Shown here: one piece after another, positions 9,160 to 21,654 of the stretch
Numbering within the stretch: position 1 is the first letter of the stretch
Layout of the letters: the number at the start of each line of letters is the position of its first letter
DNA from: Lepidostoma basale
Lineage: Eukaryota; Arthropoda; Insecta; Trichoptera; Lepidostomatidae
Reading direction: 5' to 3'
Assembly (NCBI GenBank): GCA_022606425.2
Contig: JAHDVF020000595.1
Coordinates: 62,001 to 126,000, forward strand
DNA length: 64,000 nt
Notes under the pieces: model-generated
What the model was told of the DNA's origin: nothing
Databases searched by the model: none
The model's input: only the letters and a program-made list of their open reading frames with translations
Made by a program: the position numbers and the translations under genes

Positions 9160-10860
9160 ATCAAAGGAAATATACATAGAACCATATGAATAAAAGTATG
9201 CAAGTTATCACCTTGTTGCCCTTACTGTAAGGGTATTCAGGAATTCGCTATAATTGCATCCAAAGAGGTCTATCTCTTTTGCCACCTCATTTAAAAGATG
9301 AATCACTTACAATAAAGGAGAACTTCGAAGGGCCTCTGTTTGGGAATTTGCGGCAATTACATATAGATTAAAATTAAAATAAAACAATGCTGAAAATAAC
9401 AATACTATTTTATTTAAAGTAAGCACTTTAGTATTTGTATAAAACTGGAGGCACCCAACATTCATAAAACAATTATAATAATTAAACTTAAAATATATTA
9501 GTGACCCAAAAATAAAAACAAAGACATTTTGAAATTAACTAAAAAATAGAGAGTCTACAGAGATGAAAAAAGATTTAGAATACTCTATTTTGAGTATTTG
9601 AGAAGCTATAAATTACTGTGACTTATTATAATAAAATATTTATAAATGAAACCTACAAATTAATCTTTCAAACTAGCATTCCAAATTTACAGTTTTTTGT
9701 TTCATGTTAAATTAATAAAGTACACTTAAGATTCGTTTTGTTTTTATTAAATTATGTGTATTTTCATAATATACTGTATATTGGTTAACACATTTTTATA
9801 AAAATATAATTGAAAAATTACATTTCTAAATCATATTCAAAATAGGAGATAATATATATAAAAAAATAATACAAAAGAAGCAGTGAAATAAATTGTGTGA
9901 CAATAAAGCCAAATAAAATAATATTCTGTCTATAAAAAGGTATGATTTGTCTGAAAAACATTATTTTAAATTTCATTTTATAAATAAATAAATGTTTTTT
10001 ATTGAAAAAAATAGTAATAAAACTGTCTTTAATCTTGTTTCTTTTTAGGTTAGGATAGGTTTTTAGGTTAGGTCTTTAACCTTGTTTCTTTTTAGGTTAT
10101 TAACCTCTCCGCTAGTGAGTTTTTTTTTACTTAACTGTATCTGGGGAGTGAGAAATGTCGAATAATGTCACAGATATTTTGTTCTTCGAATTTTCCTTTT
10201 GATAATGTAGGGAACCACTAAATATTTGTAAAAGCACGTGACAATGTCCATAGATATCAACAATAATTATATATTTTCTTTAAATCAGACTGCGCTTGTA
10301 CTATAGGCGCGGACGAGTCGGTGAGTCCATACTCCTTAGAGCCTTTTTTCTACTGGACACGCCCATGCTACTGCTACGTGCATACTCACGGAGAGGTTAA
10401 TCAAAATTTAGTTTTTTGCACTTGTTTATCTGGATATGTCTCTACAGGGTTATGCCTTCATCTTTGGGGGAATAACATTCAGTTTGTTCCCTTGATGATG
10501 AAGGATACTATCTTTGAAACATGTCAAGATGAATATTCATAAAAGCAGAAAATCTTGTATATTCTAGTGTCAATAACAAAAAAGACTCGGTAAGTGACTT
10601 CCGCAAGTTTTGCAGCTTATGCAAATTATCACAACCTACACGTGTCGACTTGCAAGAGGGGTTTCCACCATGAAAACACTTGAAGAAGTTTTGTTGCTAG
10701 TGGAAGCTTCACTTTAGTTATTTAGTTTAGTTTTAAATTGGTGATGGGAAAGAGAAAGCCGCATTTGAAACATAATAATATTAATCAAAATTAATTAAAG
10801 CTGTAATATGATGAGAATGATGACAAATTAAATGGTAATAATATCAATAAAAAAAAGTTT
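9160..10860. other. AT-rich intergenic stretch
   Basis: No gene can be supported. It holds a short direct repeat of cttgtttctttttaggtta at about 10030-10105 and one hammerhead-like motif near 10488-10523. An open frame at 10321-10542 has no recognisable domain. Confidence 0.5.
10488..10523 (+). ncRNA. Hammerhead-like motif (family I)
   Basis: It reads TTGATGAT, an approximately 5-bp hairpin (GAAGG/ATCTTT with G-U pairs), GAAAC, ATGTC. The first core base is T where C is expected. Confidence 0.4.
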
Positions 10861-10869
10861 TATAATATT

Positions 10870-11185
10870 AGTTATAGTTCGTTCACTACAGGGAGATCGC
10901 TTGCAATAGTACGAGTGACAGTGCGTTTACAAAAAAATGTTTCAATCATATATTCAAACATAGAAATAAACAAACATATTCTTTTTATTCTTTTTTTTAA
11001 GAAAAATGCTATCGGCTTAATTGTAATGATTATAAAAATTAAGTCAATTAAAATAATAATTTATTTACTGATTTTTCCTTGGAAGAGCGACTAAGGGTGA
11101 GAATAATATTAATAATGATATTTTTTTCCCTTTATTGGTGTCAATTACAATATTTGATCCTTGCAGGTGTTTATCTCTAGGATAT
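10870..11185 (+). repeat. Dispersed repeat R, uninterrupted copy
   Basis: It shares atgctatcggcttaat and gatccttgcaggtgtttatc with 3625-4265 but lacks the family C insertion. It therefore serves as the empty-site paralogue. Confidence 0.6.
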
Positions 11186-11609
11186 TGTTACTATTATGTA
11201 ATTAAACTAACCCGAAAGTGGCTTTCCTTTTCCTAATTACGACATGCTAAATTTGCGATTAATCAATAATAAAAATAATATTTTAAAAACACTCCAGCAA
11301 AACGAGTATTTTTCGAATCACCGAGTATATGAGCCGCCAAACGCGTACGCTCCGCTTCACGTCTCGGATCACACTGACGTTTGACATACCTAACAGGATG
11401 CAACCAATCAGATTCGAAGAAAAACCACTATACTAACACATAAGCAATAGCTCTTCGGTTTGTGAATCAACTATACACGAAGGAAGACAGACTCAAGGAA
11501 ACCTTTGAACCAGTTAGCGTATAATTAAATAAAATAAAAACTTAATTTATATCTAATTTAATTTCAACCTTCATTTCATGTTTTTTAAAATTAATATATT
11601 TTTTTTGTA

Positions 11610-11817
11610 TTACCCAATTACTGTATACAAATTGTTTTTAGCAATTATATTGATTCTCATGACATGAGATAGGTAGCTAATCTATCGCCATTTTATTGTC
11701 ACGTGAACTCTACACCAGACCAAAGACAGCGTGACAATCACACTACCATCGCCGGGAATCGAACCCGGGACCTTCGGTATGGCAGTCAGAGCTCTTGCCA
11801 CTTTGCTAGGAAGGTCA
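11610..11817 (-). mobile_element. tRNA-derived SINE, subfamily B
   Basis: The head contains GGTTCGATTCCCGGCGATGG. The body is shared with subfamily A, but the tail is type B (ACAGTAATTGGGT-like). Confidence 0.8.
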
Positions 11818-11904
11818 TCAAGTTATCTGTCGAAAAATAGAAGAAAAGAAAAAATAATTTAAAAATATTTATTGTTAATTTATATACAGGTTTCCAAGCA
11901 CATC

Positions 11905-12300
11905 GTTTGGACAATGTTACAGTTGCTGAGAAACTACGAGTGACCCAAAGAGCCATGGAAAGAGCCATGTTAGGAATAAGTCTAAGAGACAGAGTCAGAA
12001 ACGATACGGTGAGAGAAAAAACAAAGGTCACTGACACCATCCACCGGGTGGTGACTCTAAAATGGAAATGGGCAGGTCACATAGCCAGAAGCTCAGATGA
12101 AAAATGGACAAGAAGACTGCTGACTTGGAGACCGTGGACGGTAAAGAGAAGTGCAAGGCGACCGCAACTACGGTGGAAGGATGATCTGAACAGACACGTC
12201 GGAATAACCTGGATTCAGTCTGCACAAGACAGAGTGACATGGAAGTGAATGGAGGAGGCCTTTGTCCAGGAGTGGACGGGAATAGGCTGAGGAAGAAGAA
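11905..12300 (+). mobile_element. RTE-like LINE C-terminal fragment, longest open frame
   Basis: An open frame of 113 residues gives KLRVTQRAMERAMLGISLRD, WKWAGHIARSSDEKWTRRLL and LNRHVGITWIQSAQDRVTWK. A stop just after WK removes the last residues, and a GAAGAAG tail follows. It is the best-preserved copy of this family here. Confidence 0.85.
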
Positions 12301-12839
12301 GAAAATATACAGGTAGGTACTTAATAGAATAAAAATGTATTTGTAACAAATTTGCAACAAAGCAAAATTTGATGAAATTGTTTTATTATTAAATAAAATA
12401 AACAATTAAAAATGATATAAATACTCTCCTGGCAATGAATTTTTTAATTTAAGTAAAAAAAAATTTTTTTTGCAAAGTCAAAATGTGTGTAAGAACTGCC
12501 AGCCAATATCAAAATAAAATGTTTTTTATTTTTAAACTATCGTTATAGGCGACGACATGGGTACCTCAGGTAGATGAGAACGTCGAGTGTAGAGAACAAG
12601 AGGAATATGTATCAAATTTGTTACACCATGAAATGAAGGGTTATTTTTTTACAATTAAATATAAAATAAATCAAAAAAACAATGTATCTGTGGTCAGGTA
12701 TAGAAAGCAATATTCGTAATAAATGGATTCAAACTTAAATAAGTTATAATGGTTCAGATCTAATTGATATATATTTTAGAATTCAAGTTTTCCCCTAACC
12801 TGAAAGAATATTAACACACTAGATATTTCATGGAACACA

Positions 12840-13380
12840 GAGTTCAAAAAGGCCTACGAGCTGCAGCCTCCTTGCGATCATTCCTAAAAAGCTTCTATCC
12901 AGAAACACCAAGCTGCGTATTTATAACACCATCATCAAGCCAGTGGTGACATATGGTTCTGAGTCATGGACAATGACTCTAAAAGAACAACAAAGAATCT
13001 ACTGGTTTGAGAATAGAATACTTAGAATTATCCTGGGACCCAGGAGGGAACTTGGAGGCATAGGACCAACCAAGAAATCCGTACGATGACCCAGCAGCCC
13101 CTTATAACGAGCACCGTGAGAGCCGGTCGCCTAGCATGTATTATGCCGAGTATGCCGAGCCGAATAGACCAGAGCAATCAAGACCCTGTATGCGTCTAGA
13201 CCGACTGGATTCAGACCTGTAGGAAGGCCTAGACAGCGCCTAATGGACAATGTTCTGGCTGATATAGCTAGGTTGGGCGAATCGGACTGCTGGGAGCAAA
13301 AGGTGCAGGATCGAGGAGCTTGGTGAAAAATCATCAAGGAGACTAAAACTCTTCAAGAGTTGTGTGGCCATAGGAAGTAA
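12840..13380 (+). mobile_element. LINE C-terminal fragment (LINE-4f)
   Basis: Broken frames give NTKLRIYNTIIKPVVTYG, RILRIILGPRRE, RAGRLACI and RPVGRPRQRLMDNVLADIA. Related pieces are at 24370-24640, 42030-42172 and 46790-47535. Confidence 0.75.
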
Positions 13381-13869
13381 GAAGTAAGTAAAATATTTCA
13401 TAAAGTGGAAAATGAAAAATGTATGTGCATTGGACGTTTCATGTCTTAAAAGTATATCTTAAATAAAGATTAGTTTTAATATCTAAAAAGTTAAAATTTC
13501 CAAACATTCATCACATGTTTTTTTGACGAGACTCTTTCCGTGTTTTTAAAACAAAGAGACATTATCCTTAAAATTAAACTTACATAGAGATAAAATATGT
13601 CTAAAAAACATTACATTTATAAAATAGAGGTAACAAGTGTTATCATATATATATAAAAATAAAATATTGTATTATAATTAACAATATACATATAAAGGTA
13701 CCTATTCACAAGCCATGGTAGAAAATAAAGCATTTTTATTTGAGTTTGGAATATTACAGTTTTATTTTTTGAACTCACTCATTTGTTTTTGTTCAATGTT
13801 AATAAAACATTCTGAATGTCGGGAAAGAACAATTGTTTTATGTTTAAAATGCTGTAAGGAGATTTTAAA

Positions 13870-14270
13870 TATGCTTGATATTGTTTAATTTGGTCACGTC
13901 ATGTTTTCCTCGGTCTGCCTCGACTTCGTACCCCATTTACATCATTAACGTATACTTTCTTAACCATTCTTTCTCCATCCATGCGTTCCATATGTCCTTT
14001 CGCTCTACATTCCTTTCTTATATCAGCATTTGAGATTCTGTCGTATATCGTTCTACCACACATATGTCTTAGGGACCAAAATATGCATCAAATTATACCA
14101 AATTAATCAAATTTTAAAGGTTGGTCATGTTAGAAGTCGGAGGAATCGACGTGCGTGTATGACTCGTTGTATGAATGTGGAGGAAGCTAGAGAGGTTTGC
14201 CAGGATAGAGTAGTGTGGCGGTCCATTCTCTCTGCCTACCCCTGCGTTAAACAGCGTGATGGTTTGTTTG
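13870..14270. mobile_element. Two LINE-1f fragments head to head
   Basis: 13870-14075 is minus-oriented LINE-1f (cattctttctccatccatgc). 14090-14270 is plus-oriented and reads GHVRSRRNRRACMTRCMNVE. They are diverged from each other and from the main set. Confidence 0.7.
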
Positions 14271-14963
14271 ATATTGTTATAATTACTTCATTTCTACTAT
14301 GGCTTGTAATAATTAATAAATAAAAAGTAAAAAAAAAAAAACATATTTATAGAATGGGAATTGACATGGAGTGTCATGTTACTTGAAGTGGGTTAGCAAT
14401 GCTGCAGAAATAGTATCTTTATGGATTGCCTGTATCAATGTAACCATGGTTTTGAAACAGATGAGTGCATCATATTCTTAATTTAAATGTATATTTTTTA
14501 TATCTGAGTTAAAAGGCACATTAAGGCTGTTTAGTGGACATGAATTCAAGTCAAGACATGACCCGATTCAATCATCATAATAATGAGCTATTTCTGGTCA
14601 GTTTGGAGATTGTAAAACAAATTCTAACACCTTGGTGTTCGTTTTAGATGACAGAGTAGAAGGTTCTGTAAAGAACATTTGACTAGAATGTCAGAATCAA
14701 GGGGTATAAGAGCAAAAAGGGATGGTTGCTAAAAGGACTTCAAGGATGACCTCCAAATAGATGAAAGGACAACTGGTATTCCGCATCTTAAGAAGGAACT
14801 TGACACAGGTAACATACCAAAAGACCTAAACTAATAATAATAAGTGTTAGTCTTCAAAAAAAATACTTAGACCAAGGATTTACACAAATTATTTTAGAAT
14901 TTATAAGTATAAATAAGCACAAATAAGTTAGTTAACACCACTTTATTATGAGTATATTTATTT

Positions 14964-14999
14964 GTCTACATGTTTCAAAAGCAATGCTTTCATCTTCAG
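14964..14999 (-). ncRNA. Hammerhead-like motif, intact core (family D)
   Basis: The minus strand reads CTGAAGA, T, hairpin GAAAGC/GCTTTT (one G-U), GAAAC, ATGTA, then GACAA. CTGANGA and GAAA are intact. GACAA can pair with TTG(T)TC just upstream, giving a 5-bp helix I with one bulge. The cleavage triplet would be GTA. Confidence 0.55.
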
Positions 15000-15032
15000 G
15001 AACAACAGTATACTAACCGTATACTGTTGTTC

Positions 15033-15068
15033 CTGAAGTTGAAAGCATTGCTTTCGAAACATTTAGAC
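15033..15068 (+). ncRNA. Hammerhead-like motif (family D, second arm)
   Basis: It reads CTGAAGT, T, perfect 6-bp hairpin GAAAGC/GCTTTC, GAAAC, ATTTAGAC. The ninth core base is T, and the cleavage side has ATTTA for ATGTA, so it is less likely to be active than its partner. Confidence 0.45.
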
Positions 15069-15239
15069 AAATAAATATACTCATAATAAAGTGGTGTTAA
15101 CTAAGTTATTTGTGATGATTTATACTTATTGAATATGTCACCACAAAGTTTAAAACATATAGAAGATTCTTTCTTCACAAAATTAGAATTTATTGTAAAA
15201 TCTCTAATGTGAACAGCAATAGCTCATTATTAAGAAGAA

Positions 15240-15450
15240 TAAAATCATATCAAATCAGTTTATTATCTGAACAGACATTACAAACAATATTAATGTTTAA
15301 GGCATCTAATATGTAATTATAATGCCTGGGAAGCATGAGAGATGGTTCGACATTAGGAATCTTGTACTTTCACTAATATGAAAGATGTTGATCTCCGAGG
15401 AGATCGAATTCAGCAGGCTAATTGCTCTTCCCACCGGTGTCACCAGTTAA
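15240..15450 (-). mobile_element. CR1/Jockey-like LINE 3' end
   Basis: AATCAAATCAGTTTATTA-type 3' sequence and the ATCTCCGAGGAGATCGA block match 50312-50940 (-) and 46845-47357 (+). This copy is internally deleted. Confidence 0.7.
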
Positions 15451-15889
15451 TGTAGATAAAATACAATTTTTTTTATGGAATATTGGGTACGTCCATGTCT
15501 TGTGGTGCCTTCATTGTTCGGCGTTTCGGAGAACGTTGCAGACTTCATCTTCAGGGTTGTCGAAGAGTTTTCAACATACCCAAGATTCCAGAAAATTAAA
15601 CTCTATCAACTGTGACCATCTACGTAAATAAATAATACATGTATACAAAAATATTCACTAAAAAGAGGTATGTATTTTATTTGATAAAATTAAAGAATGA
15701 AAATAAAATTTCTACAGAATCCTGCGCCTCGTTAGATCAATTTGAAGAAAGATTGTGAAATGAAAAGAACGGCGGCGGCAATTCTGGAAAAATACACATT
15801 ACACATAAAAAAATCAGTTATCAAAATATCAACACACAAATCCATTAATATTTTAAAGATAAATATGTTTCCTATGGTGTATAAATTGT

Positions 15890-16375
15890 ACTGGAGGTGT
15901 TTGGGTCGTAATTTGAGAGGTCTCTTATTGTGAGGTTAGGATGTGAAGGGAGTCCTTTGTAAAAATGTTCGTCAAGTTTCAGAATGAATTCATCTATCAT
16001 CGGGATTCCCGATTCTAGGTGCAATTGTGTGATCCTGGTCCACGAAGGCGCACCAAGCGATAAACTGATAGCCTTATTTTGCAGGATTTGGTGTTTTCGT
16101 ATGTGACTCGAAGCTTCATAGCTTCATAGCATTGGGGCTGCGTAAGTAAAGATCGGCCACATGACTGTTTTGTATATCAGGAGTTTATTGTCGGTGCTTA
16201 GTTTACTGTTTCTAGCTAACATTGGGTATAGGGCTGAGAATGCTCTTGACGGGGCTTTGACTTTAATTGTAATGTGTGGCCTCCATGTCAGCTTAGAATC
16301 CAAGGTAATGTACCATATTTTGCTCTGTTTTGTGAAATTAAAACAAAGTAGTGAATAGAAATTAAACAAGAATAA
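15890..16375 (-). mobile_element. Jockey-like LINE ORF2 C-terminal fragment
   Basis: The minus strand encodes YITLDSKLTWRPHITIKVKA, FSALYPMLARNSKLSTDNKL and LIYKTVMWPIFTYAAPM, the post-RT region of Jockey-type LINEs. Downstream is IDEFILKL and LSNYDPNTS. A copy of the last part is at 44690-44830 (+). Confidence 0.85.
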
Positions 16376-16529
16376 ATGTGGCCTGTAGCCCCGTTAGCCT
16401 TTTTTTTTTAACGTTGCATTCCCCAATTAATGTAAGTCCAATTATTAAGAAACCCAACCATGAGTAAAGGGAAGAAGTGAGGAAATATAATAAGAAGGGG
16501 GTGCAACATATTTTCAGAATGGAAAGTCT

Positions 16530-17245
16530 AATTAGTAACTAACTAACTAACTAACCATCACGCCGCCTACCCAAATGGGTAGGCAGAAAGAATGGACTGG
16601 CACACTTTTCTTTCCTGACATATTTCTCTCGCTTCCTCAACATTCATACATTGTGTTAAGCACGCGATTTCACTGACTCCTCACATGGCCGACATTCAAT
16701 ATTTGATTTATTTGATCGTGCCACGTTTTCCTCGGTCTTCCTCTATTTCTAGTTCCATTTGCATCGTTAATATATATCTATTTTTACCATTCTTTATTCA
16801 TTCATTCTTTCCATATGTCCAAACCATCTTAATGATTCCTTCATTATTTTGTTCATAACACCATCATTCGCACCGCATTCACTTCTTATATTTTCATTCG
16901 ACACTATCACACACAGAGTATTCACACATTCATCTAAAAGATCTCATTTCTACTGTATTTATTCTACTTTCATCGTTCCTTTGCCAGTTCCATGCTTCGC
17001 TTCCATACATAAGGGTTAACAGAAGAACACCATTGTGCACTGCCATTTAATCTTTTTTGGATAGGTTTTTGTTTGCGATGACAACTTTTACTGCGCCATT
17101 CACTTTGTTGCCTGCCCCAACCCTTCTTTCAATATCCCTATCCACTCGCCCATCTTTTGTAAACATACTACCTTAATATACAAACTCATCTACTTGCTCC
17201 TAATTTTCACCATTCATGTTGCAGACTGTCATGATTTCTAACTTG
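16530..17245 (-). mobile_element. LINE-1f 3' fragment, one of the longest
   Basis: It runs from the (TAAC)n tail through the C-terminal domain back to the VNGEN region. It has many stops and frameshifts. All segments are collinear with the consensus that can be built from the other copies. Confidence 0.85.
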
Positions 17246-17249
17246 TACA

Positions 17250-18500
17250 AATCAGCAAAATATGAATTTTATATTTCTGTTTGAGTTATGTTATGAATTG
17301 TTTCCCAAATTTTGTAAATTGTTAATTAATGTATACATTTAAAAAAAAGAATATACAAGCAAATAAATAAGTAAGCGTATTTTTAGTAAAAAGCTTGAAA
17401 AAAAAAAATACAATAAAATTAAAAATAAAAGCATTAACGTTTATTGGTTAGTTTCATTATACACAATACATACATGTAATTATTTTAGATAACAGAAAAG
17501 TATAATAAATTATCTTTGGCTAATATGATATATTGTCTATGGGCTGATCCTAAGATTTATCTATGGAATAAAAAACAAGAATATATTTCTAAAGTAAAAG
17601 AAAATTCAATTATTGTTAATTGTCACACTAAAAAGGAGCTAACTGTATTTACAATAAGAACTGCTTTTAATCAAATATTATGATCACTGATTAATATTTT
17701 GTGAATGTTAACTACATTTATAGATGTTTTAGGATGTCATCAATAGATGGCGCTTTGTTAATACGCCAAAGTAGGGACATTCTAGGTTTTTGGGATTCTT
17801 TTACACATTAGTTTTATCATATTTGATTATTATTTTTCTAGCTGTATTTTTTTAAGACTTAATGATATTTAATTTAACCATAACCAGACTACGAATATAT
17901 AATTATTCAAACATTATATTCTCATTGTTTATTTCATACGTTTTTCCCTCTTTATGTAGTTGGCTACATTTGCAGTTGGCTACGTTAAGAACTCAGACAG
18001 ATAGTCCCAATCATAATATTATGCACAATTTAGTATGTAGTAAAGAACTTAAGTAAAATGGTTTATAAGATACAATAAAATATGAGCTGCAAATGTAGTT
18101 TTCTCAGTTCGAAATCAATTTTTAGACTGCAAATGTAGCTAGCTCTACTATAGGGGTTAATTATTCAAAAGATTTCATTGGATTTATATTTATTACACCT
18201 GGTTTTGATTTCATAATTTGTTCAACGTATAAGCATTGCCTTGTTTCTAAAATTATAATTTTTGTATGTAGAAGTTAAACATTCTTTGTTTCTGATAGCG
18301 GTGAAGAATATGTTTAAAATAATTTGAATGATGGACAAACTTGATGGTGACTAACACTTTAGGAAACCTATGACTAATTTCTTTTGAGATGGGAAGAAGG
18401 TTTTCATATGAGGGTTTCATTCTATAATTATGATAAATTTAATAACTATACTATCATTTATTAAACAATTTTCAGGTCCGATACCTTCCATGTCTTCATC
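17250..18500. other. AT-rich intergenic stretch
   Basis: No coding sequence or recognisable repeat was found, apart from short A/T runs and an imperfect direct repeat of gcaaatgtagct-like sequence at 17960-18150. Confidence 0.4.
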
Positions 18501-18505
18501 TAGAT

Positions 18506-18825
18506 CAGTGGTTTCGAAACTTGTTTGTCCTGTGGACCCTCTGGTGATTAATTTTATTTTGTGCAGACTCCCTACTTACGTAATATTGTTTTTTTTATTA
18601 CAAATTCACCTATAAAAATAAAATGAGTTTTTGAAGCTGACACAGAGCAAAATTAGGCCAATAGATTCGTGATCTGATTTTCACATGAGTAAAAAAAAAG
18701 GTCGCTGTAAATCTTGCGCAGACCCCCTGTTCAGGGTCCCCCAAATCAATTTTCATTTTATACAGACCCCCTGAATGATCCCAGGGACCCCTGGGGGTCC
18801 GTACGGACCACTTTGGGAACCACTG
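18506..18825. mobile_element. Non-autonomous hAT MITE with perfect 8-bp target duplication
   Basis: The terminal repeats are CAGTGGTTTCGAAACTTG and the inverted GGGAACCACTG. The direct repeat ATCTAGAT flanks it at 18498-18505 and 18826-18833. The 320 bp contain G/C-rich internal hairpins (gaccccctg, cagggtccc) and no transposase. Confidence 0.88.
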
Positions 18826-19368
18826 ATCTAGATCAAGGTTTTAAAAAGATAGTGTTTAAAAATAATATTACGTGTGAATAATTCATAACATTCGTGTTGG
18901 AACCAAAATTTATAATATTTTTTTGGCAATGTTGCATTTGCATAAAAATCATAATTTTAGCTTTTATGTGTTTATGTATCTTTTTTTTAAGAGCTATAAT
19001 TAGCTTTTCTTAAATAATAACCGCTAAAAAAAAACTAATTTCTATTTGATCTAGTTATCGACTCAAAATTTAAATAAATGCTAAATAAAATAAGTTTTTT
19101 TTATAAAATTTATTGATTTTGTGTACCTACCTATCTTTTAAATAACACAAGGTGCTCTGTCAAAATTCAAAAACTGTCGAAGCGCTTCATAAGAGAAAAA
19201 GTTTATGAAGTCCTTATCTAGATGATCATTAAGTTAACGTTTATAGGTTCAATCTTGTAAAATACTGCACTGACATCTACTATACAAATCTAGCAAGTAT
19301 TTCTAAAATCTAAATTGATTTTAATGTAAAAAGAAGACATTTTACAATGAAATGACACAAGCTTATTA

Positions 19369-19937
19369 CAGTGAAACCCAGATTTCACGTCCCCGTATCT
19401 GACGTTTTCCCGCAAATTGAGTTAAATTTTTTCAGGCCCAATAAATACTTTAATACAATTTTTACTCGCTTTTAAGTTTTTTTTCCCCGCAATTTACGTC
19501 GAAAATATAAAAAAAATATGCGAGTTACACACGCTTGACAATAAGTTGGCGCTGTATGTACGTGATTGGTCGGCATACTGCGCGCAACATGGCGATTGGC
19601 CGACATATGGCGCACAACGCGGTGATTGGCCGACATTCGGCATCGGTTCACGACATGATTTGTAACGCTTTGTTCTTTTTGACATTATTCACGATCATCA
19701 TTTACATAGAATTTTTACATTTTTTGTTTTGTTTCATTCGTTAAGTTAATTACAATATAATCTTTCTTTTTTCATCAGTTTTGTTTGTTTTTTTGGGATG
19801 CGTTTCACAAACTAATCTACGTGATAAAAAAATATATATATACACGTTTTTTTTTCAATACTCCCTATTTATATTTTCCCTCCATTTATGTTTTTTTTTC
19901 TCAGTCCCTTAAAAAGCGTATTATATGGGTTTCACTG
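19369..19937. mobile_element. Tigger/pogo-like non-autonomous element
   Basis: The ends CAGTGAAACCC and the inverted GGGTTTCACTG are flanked by TA on both sides, as for Tc1/mariner-superfamily pogo elements. Subterminal CCCCGTATCTGACG and CCCCGCAATTTACG also fit Tigger ends. At 19545-19640 it holds three ~32-bp imperfect tandem units with gattggccgacat. Confidence 0.75.
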
Positions 19938-19939
19938 TA

Positions 19940-20480
19940 TATGATGAAATAAACAATGATCAGGAATTGGGATGGGCAGTCTAAACATATTATTTATTTT
20001 GAGAACTTGTTTGTTTATAATAAATTGTGATATATTTTCAAAGATACTGAATTTTAACCAATGCTGTTAATAAAAAATATATTAAAATGGTGTTTTATTG
20101 TAAAATATTACTATTAAAAGTAAAAAAAATAAATACATTGTGCATAAAACATCTAAACTAATTAAAATTATAAAAATACATAAAATATTACTGAAAGTGT
20201 TTTAATTACATATGTAGGAACTAAAATATTGCAATTCTACATAAAATAATAGAAAAAATAACAAATAAATATATTACATTGATTCACTGATTCCGTGGAA
20301 AAAAATAATACATAGCGATAAGAAGTATTATTATATTTATAATTGTGAAAATAATATTTACATAAAAAAGTAAAAATTTAGTTATGAATATTGTAAGTAT
20401 AGTATTTATCTCATTATTAACTGTTCTAATTTTGAAATACTGTTATAATATGTATCGCAATTTATTAATTAATTTTCAAT
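19940..20480. other. AT-rich stretch without recognisable features
   Basis: No open frame, splice-framed exon or known repeat is visible before the family B repeat. Confidence 0.4.
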
Positions 20481-20700
20481 GAAATTGTCGTGACAGCTGT
20501 TTTGTTAACCTATGTTGTCATCATCAGGTGTTTCAAAGAACTAAAACCTGATGATGCTAACATAGGTTGGCCAAACAGCTGTCTTGACAATTTCATAAAA
20601 AAGAATTAATAAATTGTGTTATGTATTGAAGTGTTTCAAAACAGTTAGGAATATTGAATGATCATAGTGTTCCGGCCATAACAATGGATTATCTATCTCA
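20440..20700. repeat. Family B inverted pair of hammerhead-like motifs
   Basis: Motifs lie at 20492-20527 (-) and 20548-20583 (+), separated by 20 bases. The plus copy has CTGATGAT, GCTAAC/GTTGGC, CAAAC and CTGTC, so G12 is lost. The minus copy has a decayed stem. The shared end ttccggccataacaatgga is at 20670. Confidence 0.65.
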
Positions 20701-20999
20701 TTTGTGATAATTTGTATTGCGTAAAGGAAAAATAATTGAATGGGCAGAGAGAATGAATACAAGAACCATTAGTTCAAAGGTATATCTGCTGGTGCCATGA
20801 AGGTAATTTTTTTGAAGATGCATATATTATATTATCTTGGTAAATAAAAAAATAATTGTGATTATTTAATATTAATGAAAAGATCCGTTTTCTAGTCTGT
20901 CTAGTTTTATTTTATTTTATGGGAATGGTATGTTTCGCCTTACTAAGGTATTACATAATGTTGTTTGAGCTTTTCCACCATTGTTTAGGAAACAATGAA

Positions 21000-21475
21000 T
21001 TGTCTAAAAATATTGGATATGTACGTCCATGTCTTCACTGATCGAGATTCAAACACCCTAAATATGGAAAGCAAATATATCCGAAACATAAGTTGATGAC
21101 ATAGACCAAAATTAAAAGAATTATTTTGGATCGAATGCAGGGCAGACATCAAAATTACAAAAAACCTGCTTAGAGTGTCAGAAATTAAGATACTTAAAAG
21201 CATATCTGGCAATAACAGATAGAATGAGGAACTGAAAGATAAGCGAAATGTGGAAGGTTGAAGATTTCATTAGGTGGGGGAGGTAAAGGAGAAGATATTG
21301 GTATGCACACGTGAGAATAATGGAATCATCTAGACTCCCTCTCATTGTGTTGCATGGCTAACCCCGAGGTAGATGACCTCTGGGCAGACCATCAAAGAGA
21401 TGGATCGACTTCGCAGGAAGTCAATCCCTCTTTAGAAACAGGCCACAAAGCCTACACAAAGAAGAATAATTATTC
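21000..21475 (+). mobile_element. LINE-3f C-terminal fragment
   Basis: Frames include RMQGRHQNYKKPA, LRVSEIKILKSISGN and DFIRWGR. It is heavily frameshifted and ends near CACAAAGAAGAA. Confidence 0.7.
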
Positions 21476-21654
21476 CGCTTAACAAATTAGCAATGATATT
21501 TCTGAAATCAGTGAATCAAGAATAAATACAAATTAACATGCATATTCTACATCAAGCCAAACCAAAAGAATCCTTAGTCTATTTACAGGAAGCTTACGAA
21601 TAATATTATTATGTGAGCCTTGCCAACACCAAGACATAATAGTTGTCTGTCTAT

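Larger units (their letters stand above)
14905..15127. repeat. Family D palindrome with two hammerhead-like motifs
   Basis: Two ~105-bp inverted arms meet at about 15015. Each arm contains a motif: minus 14964-14999 and plus 15033-15068. The arms differ at only a few positions. Confidence 0.75.

Noticed and set aside
10321..10542. 73-residue open frame as a small gene
   Set aside because: No start context, domain, splice site or repetition supports it. Its end overlaps a hammerhead-like repeat.
14905..15127. CRISPR-like or terminator-like palindrome
   Set aside because: There is no regular repeat-spacer array and the context is eukaryotic; the palindrome is two inverted element copies.
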